Shown: piece by piece, positions 1 to 12,800 of the stretch | How positions within the stretch are numbered: position 1 is the stretch's first letter | Layout of the letters: each line of letters starts with the position of its first letter | Source of the DNA: Strix aluco | Taxonomy: Eukaryota > Chordata > Aves > Strigiformes > Strigidae | Direction of reading: 5' to 3' | NCBI RefSeq assembly: GCF_031877795.1 | Contig: NC_133931.1 | Location: 130,114,621-130,178,620 of the forward strand | DNA length: 64,000 nt | Made by a program: the position numbers and the translations under genes | The notes under the pieces: generated by a model | Seen by the model: only the letters and a program-made list of their open reading frames with translations | Databases searched by the model: none | Told to the model about the DNA's origin: nothing

Positions 1-2140
1 TCCTGTGGGGGACATGGGTGTTGCAGGGGCAGTACCAAGCATCCCCACTCTGATCCATCCGTAGCCATTAATGTTGGTAAAACAGGAGCTGTAAAGGATG
101 AAATCCTGGTTCCCACAGAACTCGAGCAGCTGATGGTTTTGATTTCAGTAAGGTCGAGATTTCACTCACATCTTCAGTCAGTGTTTCTTTGTAAGAAGGT
201 TTTCTACACGTGGTGCATTATTTACAGCAAGTTTTGGCTTATGTACAGCACACAATGCAACAGAACAACTGGTTTACAATCAGAAATATACATCTCCTGG
301 TGTAGAAACATATCAGGGTATTTTTATGGCATAAAAACACATTACTCAGTAAATGCTAAAGTAGACAGTTTCCTGGCTTATATAAAAACAAAGGGATAAT
401 TAAATTAGAGTTGTGTTTTCATTCATATCAGTCATAAACAATGAATTTGTGGTTTATGACTGTCCCTCAGATTTGCCAACATGGGAAGTCTTCCTACATT
501 TTCAAGCCTTTTCAATTTTGTGAACTATGCATAATCCAACAAAACTTGATTGCATAAAAATTTTCTGTCACAAACATAGAGTAATATTTTAACTGATGCA
601 CCATTCTGCACTCGAGTGTTAGTACTTGTGTAAATGGCTAAAAAGCAGAGACCTTTGTTCACGATACCCTGACATATAAGTAAAATTGTCAAGTTGCTCC
701 TACATGGACTATATAGAAAGAAGAAACATGCTCTGGGTTTTTTTTTGGCTTTTTCCCAAACTTGACAAGTCATGACAAACTGTTCATCATGTATGTGGCA
801 GTACCTGTGTAGGTGATGGCACAGCTGGAGTGACCTGTTCTTCCACATCCTTACTAACTCTGACTTCCTAAGCTGTCATAAGAAAGAAATTTTGCAACAG
901 AGGAATAAAATGAAAAATCCTTGCACTCTCTCTTTGAAAATGAAGGCTGCAGTATGGGTTGTATCTGCTTTTTGTTGGATATACTCACACTATAATTCTT
1001 GTGAAGGTTCTGAATCACTGCCAGTTCAAAGCTCCAGACTCTGCCAGAGGGTCACCTCCCTTCTCCTGCTGGAGAGCCAACCATGAGCATGGTGGCTAAG
1101 TCCTTGTGAGTTAAATATTTGCTGTATACCCAAAGACAATAAAAGAGCTCATAAAATAAAAAAGCCTGTAGTATAATATAATTCAATAAGCAAAATCTTT
1201 TCTTCAACTATTTTCTGTTCATTTGTTGTGGGCCTGAACTTGATAAACCTGCCCACACAGCCTGCAGCAAGCAGAATATGGGCTCTGACCATTTATAGAG
1301 CAACGCTCATTATAGGCAGCTATTCTATATAACTTTCTTCCCTGTGGAAGCCTATACTGGTGATACTGTCTCTGAACCAGAGAGATGGCATCTTTCTTCA
1401 TGGATCTTATTTCACAGATTGTTTTAATTGTGCAGAACTCTCTCCCAGACCTTTCTCAGAAGGGATGTTGACTGTGATGGTATTTATCCATAAAGGGCTT
1501 ATTCATTAAAAATGTGCTCACATGCACGTGTGCAAACACACATACACTGGGAGAAGTTCATCCCCTTGCAGGGTTAGTGGGAAGAGCCATACATCTCCTT
1601 GCATACCAGTTGCCTCCCAGCAGCACATATCTGTGCAACATACCGGTGATCAGCCTTGTGCCGCCATCTGCATTGAGGTATGTTGACCTTGTTTGTTCAA
1701 AACTAAAGAAATATCTAGGAGATAAGGGAAGATAGTAGGATACATGGAGTTTTCCACCTCTCAGGTTTTTCTTTGTGGTCAGTATGGACTGGAAGGAACT
1801 TTTTCATTTTTTTAAATTTTGATCTTCTGGAAGTTGTTTTATTTTAAGGATTTAACATAAAACAATTTACCTATAACGACAAAAAATACATATTTACTGC
1901 CAAATAATTTGTGAAGTTTGTCAAATACATATAATGTATAAACATGGTGCTAATAGAGATCAAATATTTCACTAAAAAAAGGGAAATATAAAAATAGTAT
2001 CTTTTTACCTCATTATGTATATATGTACTCATAATACTAATGAATTGGGATTTTTCATGTTAAATATGAAGGTGAGACTCTATTTCACCAAGTGTTTTCA
2101 ATGTTTGCTAGATATTTAGATAAGATCTAAACTCAGAGAG

Positions 2141-2212
2141 GGATAAATCTTGCCCTTAGCCACACTGTTGAAGTCAGCAAGAATTACTGCCGTGTTACAC
2201 AGGGTACAGTGA
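2141..2212. repeat. Possible relic of an ancient palindromic amniote repeat
   Basis: Contains ataaatcttgcccttag, gttgaagtcag and aattactgccgtgttacac. These are similar in order and wording to a family of old interspersed repeats built around 'TTACACCAGTGTAA' and 'TTGACTTCAATGG' motifs. The match is by eye only and the family is not named with confidence. Confidence 0.3.
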
Positions 2213-2652
2213 AATAAAAAGTTTTCCATACCAAGGATCTGTCTGGTCTCAGGTCAGTCTTCTCCACAACAGTGGGTCTTATGCTGGTGATATAAATGAG
2301 GTTACCTGTTGGAGAGCAGACATGCAGCTGGGAAAGAGATTATTTCTGCTCACTTCCCAATCAGCCCCCTTCAGCAGCTTAGCGTTGTTTTAGCAAGCTG
2401 AGAAATGCAGTGTAGTCAATGTCTCTTGGCCCAGCCATTTCCATCATGAACCCATCTGATGCAGGAGTGGGCAGATGGGTGACCCTGGTTGCCTGTGCTA
2501 CCTATGGGGTCCGCAGAAAGCATTAAGGTAGTTAAGGGAGGCTACACACCTTCTCTGCCCCACGGTCTCTCCCACTCACGACTTACTCTTTGTGCATTAT
2601 GGGGGGACTCTGAGTCACTCTCTACCTGAACACAGTTCTTACAGTAACTCAT

Positions 2653-2694
2653 TGTATATATGTTCATATATATCATTTATATATATATGTATGT
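2653..2694. repeat. Imperfect TA-rich microsatellite
   Basis: Runs of tatata interrupted by tgttca and tcattt. Short, degenerate and in the gene's 3' flank. Confidence 0.6.
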
Positions 2695-3507
2695 TGCCTA
2701 GAATTTCCTGATGTTTGCTTTTTTGTGCTTTCTATCTAACATTAAACTTCTCAAGAGCTTTTTAGATTTTTTTTTTTAGATGACAGGTTTACATTCTCTT
2801 TTGACAGAAAGGTAATGTTATTCTGCTTCTAAAGATACTTGAACTGTGTGCTCAGAATTTTATCCCTAATTTAGTTTTAAACCTGCAACTACCATTTCCA
2901 TAATTCCAGTGAGGTTTTTTTTAAAAATAATGTGGGCCAAGCACCTGAATTCTATGAGCTGGTTTGGATTAAAATGTACACTTTCCAGTCTGACTTGTGG
3001 TGAGTACATCCTGGATCAATAAGTCAATGTAAGGTCCAAACTGTAAAGGAGAAATGTTCCTCCTGTAAACATCTAGGACGCACAGACTGGGGAGTAAACA
3101 CTTCTTGAGGCGGAAATACTGAGGTGGAGAGAAATACAGGGGAGGTGAGGTAAGGAGTTGTATCCCCTTGACCATATTTATGCAAACTAACATCACCAGT
3201 ACTTGGGAAGGGAGGGCTTGCATCTAGTCACACCACTGCACATCAGACATTACACAAAGTAACCTCCTGTGGTCAGTTCTCAAAGCTGCATTTGCTCGCA
3301 CTGAGAGAAAAGGAACCAGAATCTTGAAATCAGTGCAGACTTCCTTTAAAAATTGACTGAAGATAGTCGCAGGTTGTTTTTTTTTCTTTTAAAGATAGAC
3401 TTGTGGGATCCTGAAATCGGATTATGAAGAAAATCTCAAGTGGCATATAACGAGAGTTAAGTACCTTTGTGCCACAGCAGAACACACTGTCCATCTCTGC
3501 TGATATA

Positions 3508-3720
3508 AAATCATAGAAGATAAGTCTTGACAGGAGTTTGATAGGTCATCTAAATGTTCCCTCTGTCAAGGCTGATGAGCAAGGCCTAAATCATCCCTAA
3601 CACTGTCTGTGCCTGTTTCATGAGACATACAACACTCTGGTTAGTCATCTTGCTGTGATGCTTTCTTTTTCTGCAGCAGTATGACATTCTCAGTAATGAT
3701 AACCTTCTCACCACTTAATT
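3508..3720 (-). mobile_element. Degraded CR1 LINE 3'-end fragment
   Basis: Plus strand begins tcatagaaga and contains ataggtcatctaaatgttcc and aaatcatccctaacactg. These correspond, with many changes, to the 3' terminal part of CR1 elements read in antisense (tcatagaat...aggtcatctagtcca...). No coding frame remains, and the level of change suggests a much older copy than the one at 5191. Edges are approximate. Confidence 0.5.
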
Positions 3721-5190
3721 TTACTGGTTAAAACAGCTGTCCTTTATTAGGCTGAGAGGAGCATACTGATCTATACTCAAGACATGGAGAAATACTTTTA
3801 TTTTCTTGACGATGTTCTGAGTACTCAATAAAGGGGTGCTTAATTACAGATTTGTGATTCATCTGGAAGTACCTGCAAAACTCTGTGCTGCACAGAAACA
3901 TCTGCAGGTCATGAAAAGGATACTTCAAAATTAAACCTTACAGGTACCTTGATTACTGTAGCTGCCACAGAACTACAGGTGTCAAAGCAGCATAACTCTG
4001 ACACCACCCTATATCTCAGGGCTGCCCAGTGACTTAAATTTCACTAGATAAATGACTAAGGAGCTGTTCGTGTTCTTCCTCCCGAGGTGGTATTTCAAGC
4101 TGAAGGTCTGACTTTCCCTCACTGCTGGCCGATGACATTTGCTGCGTAGGACTCATGCTTTAATTTTGCCAAGTTGCTCTGAAGCGGGTGCTCCTGGAGC
4201 AAGTACACTGCAATGACCCAGCTGTCCCAGGAACTCAAAATGTCCAGTTTGGCACTACCATTATCTGCCAAGTCTCCTTTTTTTTTCCCATGTGGCTAGC
4301 ACTGGGTCCAAACTGCATATGGTTGGGCTCAGTTCTTCTATGCTGCCATACAGCAGAGAGGGCATACTCACACACTGCAGAGTCTCATTGGCTGGAGATC
4401 AACTACTGTTTCAATGCAAATGACTTTTCGATTACAAATGCTCATATTTTTGAGCAGTAATCAAATAACTGTGCATATTCAACTTCATGAAAACACATCT
4501 GACTTTAAAAATTCCAAACATTAGAAATGCAAATATGTTCACATTGTTAGTGTTTAGGAATTGCACCTTTGAAAATGGCTCAGATTTTGTTTATTAAGGT
4601 TGGCAAAGGATGGAGGAGGATTCGGGAAAAGAGGACAGAAATTCACCACATTTGTGTGGTTGGTTTTATCCCAAAACAAAGTTATGTTGCTACGTTATAA
4701 ACACATGAGCACTTTGTAATGGCAATACTGGCAGACTTTTAATTAAGGTAGTGTTATTGCTAAGAATTTTAATACAGAGAAAATTGTCTGTTCTACCTTT
4801 GTTGCTGTTTTACTTCAGCTAAAACATACTTATTAAGTAAATCAAATAAAAAACAAGTCTTACTTTTGGTATCCCATGCCACAACAAGTCTTTCAATTTG
4901 TGCTGCTTTTCTGTATCTAGTAAAGAATAGCAACTAGCATCTTCTTGATAGATTTAGTGCTCAAACAAAGCAACCACACAAACCCTTCTGCCAGAGCAAA
5001 TATTCACTAAACTGGGTTTTCATGTGTTGGGTGTAGTGTATCAGAGGGAACAGATACTGCAGGGGTGATTAATGTAAGGTTGGTTTCCTCTTAAAATACA
5101 TCTTAAGTCCACTGCTTCAACTGTCAGCTCCTCTCCTACTTTTTGACACACTGATACATTCATTATGCATTTCTTCTGTTCCTGTGCATT

Positions 5191-6055
5191 ACAGAATCAC
5201 AGAATCACAGAATCATCTAGGTTGGAAAAGACTTTGAAGATCATCCAGTCCAACCATCAACCCAACTTTAACAGTTCCCAACTACACCATATCCCTCAGC
5301 GCTAAGTCGACCCTACTCTTAAACACCTCCATGGATGGGGACTCCACCACCTCCCTGGGCAGCCCATTCCAATGCCTAACAACCCGTTCTGTAAAGAAAT
5401 GCTTCCTAATATTTAGCCTAAACCTTCCCTGGCACAACTTGAGGCCATTACCTCTTGTTCTATCGCTTATTACTTGGTTAAAGAGACTCATCCCCAGCTC
5501 TCTGCAACCTCCTTTCAGGTAGTTGTAGAGGGAGATGAGTTCTCCCCTCAGCCTCCTCTTCTTCAGACTAAACAACCCCAGTTCCCTCAGCCACTCCTCA
5601 TACGACATGTGCTCCAGACCCTTCACCAGCTTTGTTGCCCTTCTCTGGACACGCTCGAGTAATTCAATGTCCTTTTTGTAGTGAGGGGCCCAAAACTGAA
5701 CACAGTAATCGAGGTGTGGCCTCACCAGTGCCGAGTACAGGGGTAAGATCACTTCCCTGTCCCTGCTGGCCACGCTATTTCTGATCCAAGCCAGGATGCC
5801 ATTGGCCTTCTTGGCTACCTGGGCACACTGCTGGCTCATGTTCTAGCGGCTGTCAATCAACACCCCCAGGTCCCTCTCTGACTGGCAGCTCTCCAGCCAC
5901 TCCTCCCCAAGCCTGTAGCGCTGCTGGGGGTTGTTGTGGCCCAAGTACAGCACCCAGCATTTGGCCTTATTGAAACTCCTACAGTTGGCCTTAGCCCATC
6001 GCTCCAGCCTGTCCAGATCTCTCTGCAGAGCCTCCCTACCCTCGAGCAGATCAAC
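5191..6055 (-). mobile_element. CR1 LINE, 5'-truncated copy with 3' tail
   Basis: Non-LTR retrotransposon of the chicken-repeat-1 superfamily, in the same orientation as CALCR. The 3' tail is three CACAGAAT units on the plus strand (5191-5213), i.e. ATTCTGTG on the element strand. Upstream it codes for the C-terminal part of the CR1 reverse transcriptase: [20 protein letters not shown], then [20 protein letters not shown], then [18 protein letters not shown] and [20 protein letters not shown]. One in-frame stop (TAG, between LIDSR and NMSQQC, near 5844) interrupts an otherwise open frame. Only the distal end is present, as usual for incomplete reverse transcription. It lies beyond the presumed CALCR 3' end and encodes no complete enzyme. 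Confidence 0.93.
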
Positions 6056-8405
6056 ACTTTACTCGAGACAAAACACTTTACTGCCAAGACATTGTAATTA
6101 TTTGGGTCCTATCAGCATTCCCAATATTAGTGTCACTAGTGTATGGTTCTATTTATAAAGCAGAGAAGTGAAATTTACTTTATGTGTGCAATGACAATAT
6201 TTCAAACCATCTTGAGATGAAGAAAAATAGCATTTTCCATTGGAAAATATTTTGATTAGAAATTACTAAATAAGCACCTCTAAAACACAGCCTTTCCTGC
6301 AAAACCCAAGGGTGATGCCAACCCTAAACTTCCTATGTATTAGACCAAATTTTTAGCGTCTGCAAGTCAACATCCCTCTACTGAAACCAAAGCTGCCATA
6401 AAAACTGATGCAACCACACAGTGTTTTCACCACCTGAAGCTCAAACTGAGATCCCAAACCCCAGATCCCAAATCTGGCTTTTCAGAGCATTCTACTGAAC
6501 AGAGCAAGAAAATATCATTAATGAAGAAAGAAAACAACCACTCCAGTGGCAAAGCATTTCCATTTTGTACATCCACATGAACATAATAGACTGTAAAACA
6601 ACTTGTACTTGCATGTTGTAAATATATACATTATTAAAACCAACATGTTCATTATTAAACTCTCTGTATTATGCACGCTTCTTTTACAATTAGCTCATCT
6701 ATGTCTTTAGAAATTGGGAATGCCTTCTGGAGCTCTCTGGGGAAATGTGGTGTGCCCCCAAGCTATTTAGAAACACAGCATTCATAGTGGAGACACTTAA
6801 TTATCTTTAATGACTAAATCCTCTACTTCCCATTGTTCACTGGTAGAAGTACAAATAACAATACATGAAATACTGTTGTCTGAAAAAATAACTGCCTTTG
6901 TATGCCTTGAAGTCTGAAAAATAGGTATGTGGCTTGAATGAATGCATGGCATTGTATTTTCCTACAAATGTTCCACTAGATTAGCCATGTGATGAACCAC
7001 ACCATCAGCAGACAGTTAGTTCTTGTTCCCTGGCTCCTCTCTTGTTCTACAGTGGCAGCACCAGCAGCTCACTCTACCCAATGGGGAGGAAGCTTTGGTG
7101 GTGCACAGTGGGTATATGCATGTGCTGGTGGCACAAATAGAGCAAACCCTTCCCTGCAAGGCATTGCCTCACGTACGGACAGTGGGAATTTGGTCCTCTC
7201 TTGTAGTGCTGGGTTTACACCTGTCCCTCACAAGCTCATTCCTGGAAGTGACTTTTCCAGTGAGAAGTCAACTCATGTAGGTAGACATGTACAGTGGATC
7301 CCCATTTAAAATTTACAAATGAAAAGTAAAGCTTAGGGTTTAGCTGTGTCAGTGAAGGAAAAATTGACCCCAGCTGAACACAATATTTAAAAATGGTTTC
7401 AAATTGCCAAGGATGAAATTGCCTCCTGTTTTCGAGGTCTACGCCGAACTGTACTGTGTAAATTGTACCTGAACACTGAAGGCAGTTGTTCACCACTCAT
7501 CTAAGCCAACAGGGATGTGTATGCTAATTTCAACAGAATCTGAAATAGATTATTAAGGCTTATGGCAAGACTAATTTATGATCTCTTCCTACGGGACTCT
7601 AAAGTGCGCTTTACCTTGTGGCATACAGACTGTCCTGCAGCCTTTCCTCAACATTTGTGCAGGATTAGGGGCTCTGTCTGTAACCTCCAAAGTTACCTCA
7701 AAAGAACTGACATTTAGCTCAAGTGCCTTATTTAATTTTTTCGCTTCTCCTTTACCATCTGACAAGATCTGGATTTAAGACTATTCTAACCCACGATATT
7801 TTAAGTAACTTATGCATCACTAAGGAGAAAAATAATTATGGATGGAATTGCAGCAAGCAAATGAAGGAAAGGGGGAAGATTTACAGCAGCAGCAGAAGTC
7901 CCACATGAATGCAACTGCAGCATAAAGGATGCCATTCTGTCTCACCCCATTCACCTGTCATGTAGGGCAGTATTTTTACAACTCCCAGGCCAGGGCTGGT
8001 AATGAGACAATTGAGATGAGCAAGTGTCTCCACTAGCACTTGCAGCTGCCTCATCCTCTGACCATGTCTTCCTGCTTGGGCTGGGGTTGGAAACATCAGA
8101 TGCAAGTGTATCAGCCCGGAAAACAAATGGGAACTGATAACTTTCCAGCTTCCTTCAAAGTTAAGGACTGTGATGAGTATTGTGAAGTTGTTAGCATCTG
8201 AAACATCCCATGCACATAGCCAAAGGCAAAGGAGTGGGAAATCTGTAGGGCAGTTTTCCAGAGATGCAAGAAGGAATTACATTATATTCATTACACATTT
8301 TATGCAAAAACTCCATAGGAGTCACAACCCTGTAAAATTTCCTTGGCAATAGCCTTGCTGCTTGCAGATTCTTTAGAATTAGCTTAATGTGGGAAATTAA
8401 TCTAT

Positions 8406-8411
8406 TTTATT
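8406..8411 (-). terminator. Candidate polyadenylation signal AATAAA
   Basis: Plus-strand tttatt reads AATAAA on the gene strand, about 1.2 kb past the CALCR stop. It is the first canonical hexamer downstream of the stop. No transcript evidence is available. Confidence 0.25.
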
Positions 8412-9606
8412 TCTTTTGTGATTTGCAGAACTTTTGCAGTGACAGTACTGTAACTTCTAACTGCAAATCAGCTTCTCCCTGACCTGATTTCTGCCTCAGT
8501 AATCACACAGAAACTCTAATGATGCTTTGAATGTGTGATAAAAGGTGCTTATTACTCACAAAACTGTACATTCATCATGTTTTCCTGATGACAGACTCAC
8601 ACATGAAATCGTCACCTTGAACAATTAGGGACTCGGAGCAGCAACCAGATTCTAAAAATAGATGCTTCCTGTGCCAAGACATTAGTTTCTCATTTCTTAC
8701 CTAGGATCCTTTACTGCAGTGATCATAACTCTATTACAGAGGCAAGCATTCATCTAGCACTCATCTCAGAATGGCTATTAAAGAAAACCATAATTTCCAA
8801 ACAAATTTCACAGTTAATTCAGTGAAAGAATTGTGCCTTAATGATGAGTTTCTGGGCAGAGTAATAGGGTGATAATTTTTCCTATAAATAAATATTCTTT
8901 GTAAGATGCCTTCAGGGCTTGTGTGATGCAGCCTAAAGAACCAGTCTGTTTCTCTGAGGAAGTTGTGATGCTGGTATGCAATGACTATTTTACCTTAATT
9001 TGTTTTATGCACCTGCTAATGTGATGGTAATATTTTGGGCTACCCTTTGGAGATCATCAAGATTTGAATACTTTGGAGTGTCTCTTTTCCTGTTAATCTG
9101 TTTGACTTGTCTTGCAATGTGCAAAATTTTTTAAGAAGTGATTAAGCTCATTAAAAGGGACTCCAAGCCAGTTATATTTTGTGAAAGTTGATAGCTCAAA
9201 ATCTAGTGTTAAAGAAAAGTACTGAAAGCAAAAAGTGCTGGAAGTTTCCAACTGCAATGTACTGGTTCTTTCTTTCCTATTTGCTATGGGCTACCTGGCA
9301 CTATTACTACTGTTGGATGGTCACTTCATACAGCTGGTATCAGGAGATGTGGAGGTGACATAGCCTGGTGGGCAGGTCCACGTTCACCCCTGCTGCAGCA
9401 CACAGGAAGAAATGCTATTTCCAGGTCTGCATCAGACTCCCTCTACACCATCACTTTCAGATGCTGATGTGGTCTGATTATGATGTGTCCTTACACCTGG
9501 TCTTGCCCTCTCCCACAATGGCTTGGATTTCCACACTCCCACCCTTCTCCCCACTTTGTTCACAAGCAGAATGTGAAATGATGTGTTCGCAATGGCTGTT
9601 GCTGAG
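8406..9606 (-). other. CALCR: Probable 3' UTR of CALCR
   Basis: This is the sequence directly after the stop codon in transcript direction. It has no recognisable repeat and no other gene. The extent is inferred only from the first canonical AATAAA read on the minus strand, at 8411-8406. The true end could be a variant signal upstream or a site further downstream. Confidence 0.35.
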
Positions 9607-9828
9607 CTAGGCAGATGTCTCTCCAGATTTTAATGCAACGAGTTCAGAGTCCTCTACATATCTTCCATTTAACTGTTCATTGTTGGAATCATGATGGTAC
9701 AGGTAAACAGGGACCTCTGTGATTGATGTTGCAGTGTAGGAGGTAGATCGCGTGGAACAGTGCTCTCGGCGCCTTTGGCCCCACTGGGTTTTGTACTGTG
9801 TCCACTGCCTCTTCAAAGCTCCTTGTAC
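9607..9828 (-). CDS. CALCR: CALCR last coding exon: helix 8 and cytoplasmic tail, with stop
   Basis: The acceptor is gtttaacag before 9828 and the stop TAG is at 9609-9607. There are 73 codons (residues 292-364). It starts [20 protein letters not shown], the amphipathic helix 8 region, followed by a Ser/Thr-rich stretch ([13 protein letters not shown]) likely to be phosphorylated, then [10 protein letters not shown] and NEQLNGR, ending [15 protein letters not shown], the PVY motif and the terminal ETSA resemble mammalian CALCR, while NEQLNGR resembles the CALCRL tail. The 73-residue tail has no poly-Ala stretch such as mammals carry. Confidence 0.93.
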   Translation of the reverse strand, partial: VQGALKRQWTQYKTQWGQRRREHCSTRSTSYTATSITEVPVYLYHHDSNNEQLNGRYVEDSELVALKSGETSA

Positions 9829-12800
9829 CTGTTAAACAAAACATAGTTAGGGTGAGGCATAATCCAAACCCCTGTAATTGTAGACATTTTAAAATATGCT
9901 GCAGGAAATAGAAGAAGAGAAGGGAAGGGAAGGGAAGGGAAGGGAAGGGAAGGGAAGGGAAGGGAAGGGAAGGGAAGGGAAGGGAAGGGAAGGGAAGGGA
10001 AGGGAAGGGAAGGGAAGGGAAGGGAAGGGAAGGGAAGGGAAGGGAAGGGAAGGGAAGGGAAGGGAAGGGAAGGGAAGGGAAGGGAAGGGAAGGGAAGGGA
10101 AGGGAAGGGAAGGGAAGGGAAGGGAAGGGAAGGAAAAAGCTCCATGTCTAACTCCATGAGGTTCAGTCTACCTCTCTCCTCCCCTCGACTCCCAGTTGCA
10201 GAAGCAGTTGCTCAGATCTCAGCCTTAACTCCCTCCTTGTCTACCCCTATGGCAGCAATTTGAGTTTCTGCAGTTGTTGCTGCTTGTGGAGAGAGAGTAT
10301 AGGTTAGCTGTTCCCATAAAAGGTAAATGTGGAACAGACAGCTGCGGGAATGCAGTAGGATGCTACAGTAAAGAGGGAAGAGGAAGGAGGGATGGAGATT
10401 AGAACTCATCTGATGCTGCAGCTGGATCTTTGCCCGTGGAATGACTAATGCATTGTGATCCCTCAAGAAACTTAACCTTGAGTAAAACTGGCCATGAATG
10501 GCAAAGTGTAAGTACGCTTCAGGAGATTGCCAGGGTTAATTTTGTAGAGAGAAAGAGTTGGATTAGTACAGCTAAACAGAGATATTGTTCTGGTAATTTA
10601 AGAACAGGTTCTGTGCTGGCAAAAATAGCATTGGTCATAGCCTTCTGCATAGCAGAGAATTTCAACCTTTGGACATTCATCTTCTAGGAATAAAATATTT
10701 TATTTAACATTTACATTAAGAGTGATGTTATATATGGCTCTAGGATATGACTTAAGCTATTGAGTCTTGTCAGGGAATAAGAAGCCCTTCTCTAGCTGCA
10801 CGTTCAGCCATGCTGGCACTTGCTACCTCCTTCCCAAAGGAAGCATTGAGACATGGTGGGCAAACCATGGCTCTGTTCATTTAGACCAGCGATTCTAGCC
10901 AGCAAAATGTGAGAATAGGAGCAGTCTACCATAATAATCTGCTGTAAATGACCACCCCTCCAGAGGAAGCCAGGTGCAGGTGAGGCACTGCGATGACAGG
11001 AGTGTCCCAGAGTTTCTATGCTCCTGTTGAGGTGGATGTTGTATGTCATTTTTGCTCAGGGACTAGTGTGAAATCACTCTCTAGACTCTGTGCAGAACAG
11101 TATCTTTGATTTGTGTAGATTAATCTGAATGACTTTAATATTTCCCAAGTCTCCACAATTCTAATCACTCTATTAATATGTATATAGTAAAATGTTATCT
11201 ACTCACCACCCACAGCTGTGTGCAAGAAAGCTGTTTCATGTCACATAAGGACAAGGCTTCATAAGGAATTGCTATGAATCTGAGATGCTTACTGAGTGTA
11301 CAGAGGGACTATGCAGCATGCCAAGAATGGATATTTCAATTGCTTTGGCTTTTTATTTTTAATCCAAATGCAAGCCAAGGTATGAGGATTGATGCTATAA
11401 ATCCTTACTCATGCAAGTAGTTGCACTGACTTTGGTAGGAGTACTTTCTTGAGTAAACAAACGTTTGCTGGACTAGTCCTTTAAAACTAACTGAAAACAC
11501 TATGCATGCCCAGTTTCCAATACTAGCTCTTTTTTGCTATTGTTTATCTCAAGACAAAGTAGTTAAGAGTTCTTTTCATTTAGGGAAATGTATTTCTATT
11601 CACCTCTTAACACATAAAGACAAAAAACCAAATGGCTGAGTGTAGGTTAATTAGATATCAATCATGGAAAAAGCATATGGTTACAATGGAACTCTAATTA
11701 CTGGGGCTGCAAGCAAATCTTACTATGCCAATATTGAGATTTAAAATGAAATGGCTGCCTGTAGGGATGTTTCATATTACACCATCGCCAAAGTTTATTA
11801 GTGAGAAAGAATTACTGCATGAAAGAGTAATGCAGTTGTAGCACATGATACAGAAATATTACACATGGGGTAAACCCTGTAAAGATTTCAGTCACTTTAA
11901 AATTGTCTTTTGATGTTACAGTATGAATATTGTAGCTTAGTCACCCTAGAAGCTATGGGGAGGGACTGGAAGAAGAAATCTTCAGGACTAAGTCAGTGAC
12001 TTTCCCCAGTATCACACTGGGACAGTGGCTCCTATAACCTAAGGCTAGACACAATGAGAATAATGCAGAAATCTTGGGTGTGCACAGCAGTGCTGCCCAC
12101 CCCCAGCCACCTCTCCACCACCACCACCACAGTCATTAGCACCTCTATCCATTGTGCATCTCTGGCCTTTACCTTGGCCCTTAAGTACTGAGTGTGTTTG
12201 CATTTCACAGGAGTTCATTTGTTCAGATTACTCTCAGCATCTTTATCAAAGGTGGCAAGAACATGCTCTTACAGTCTTCCTGTTCCTCTCCTAGCCCTCT
12301 TCCCCCGGTCCCTTCATAGAACCCAGAGCTTTGATAGCTCTTGCATGGGGAGAAGAGCTGCTGTGAAGCTGATGAGCTCCTCCTGAGCTCCCAAACTGCT
12401 CTCAGTTGAACTGGAGTCTGACAGGACAGCAGGGCAACCATAGGTCTGGAGGTTATCATCTGGAGATGATAACGCAGTTAACTGAAGAAGGACAAACAAT
12501 GTCACCGAGATTTGTTGTCTTCTCAGAAAGGAGTGACACTTGTATGTATGGTCAGAGAGAGAACAGGCACATCCTTTCCAGTTCAGACCATGCTTAGTTC
12601 AGCCATGAGAAGTGCCATTAGTCAGGTTTAAAAGGCTCCACAGAGCAGTGAGAGCATGAGGTCAAAGCAGTTCTGTTTTTATTCTCCGCTGAACTGCTGG
12701 CCTGTACAAGAATCTGGCCACAAACGGATAACGGATAGTACAAGCTGCTGCACTTGTGTAAAACGTGTTAATCTAGATTTCTGCTATGATTCCAAGGATC

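Larger units (their letters stand above)
1..8405. other. 3' flank of CALCR, no gene seen
   Basis: Mostly AT-rich unique-looking sequence. It contains an old CR1 scrap (3508-3720), a 5'-truncated CR1 (5191-6055), a degenerate TA-rich tract near 2653-2694 and a weak old-repeat trace near 2141-2212. In mammals VPS50 lies beyond the CALCR 3' end, but I could not recognise any exon of it here. Confidence 0.6.

Noticed and set aside
5857..6158. Open frames on both strands over the CR1 copy (75-76 codons).
   Set aside because: They are out of frame with the true CR1 reverse transcriptase reading and are shadows of it.
9813..10159. Open frames on both strands encoding SLPFP and GKGRE repeats.
   Set aside because: Pure products of the AGGGA pentanucleotide array, which contains no stop codon in these frames.
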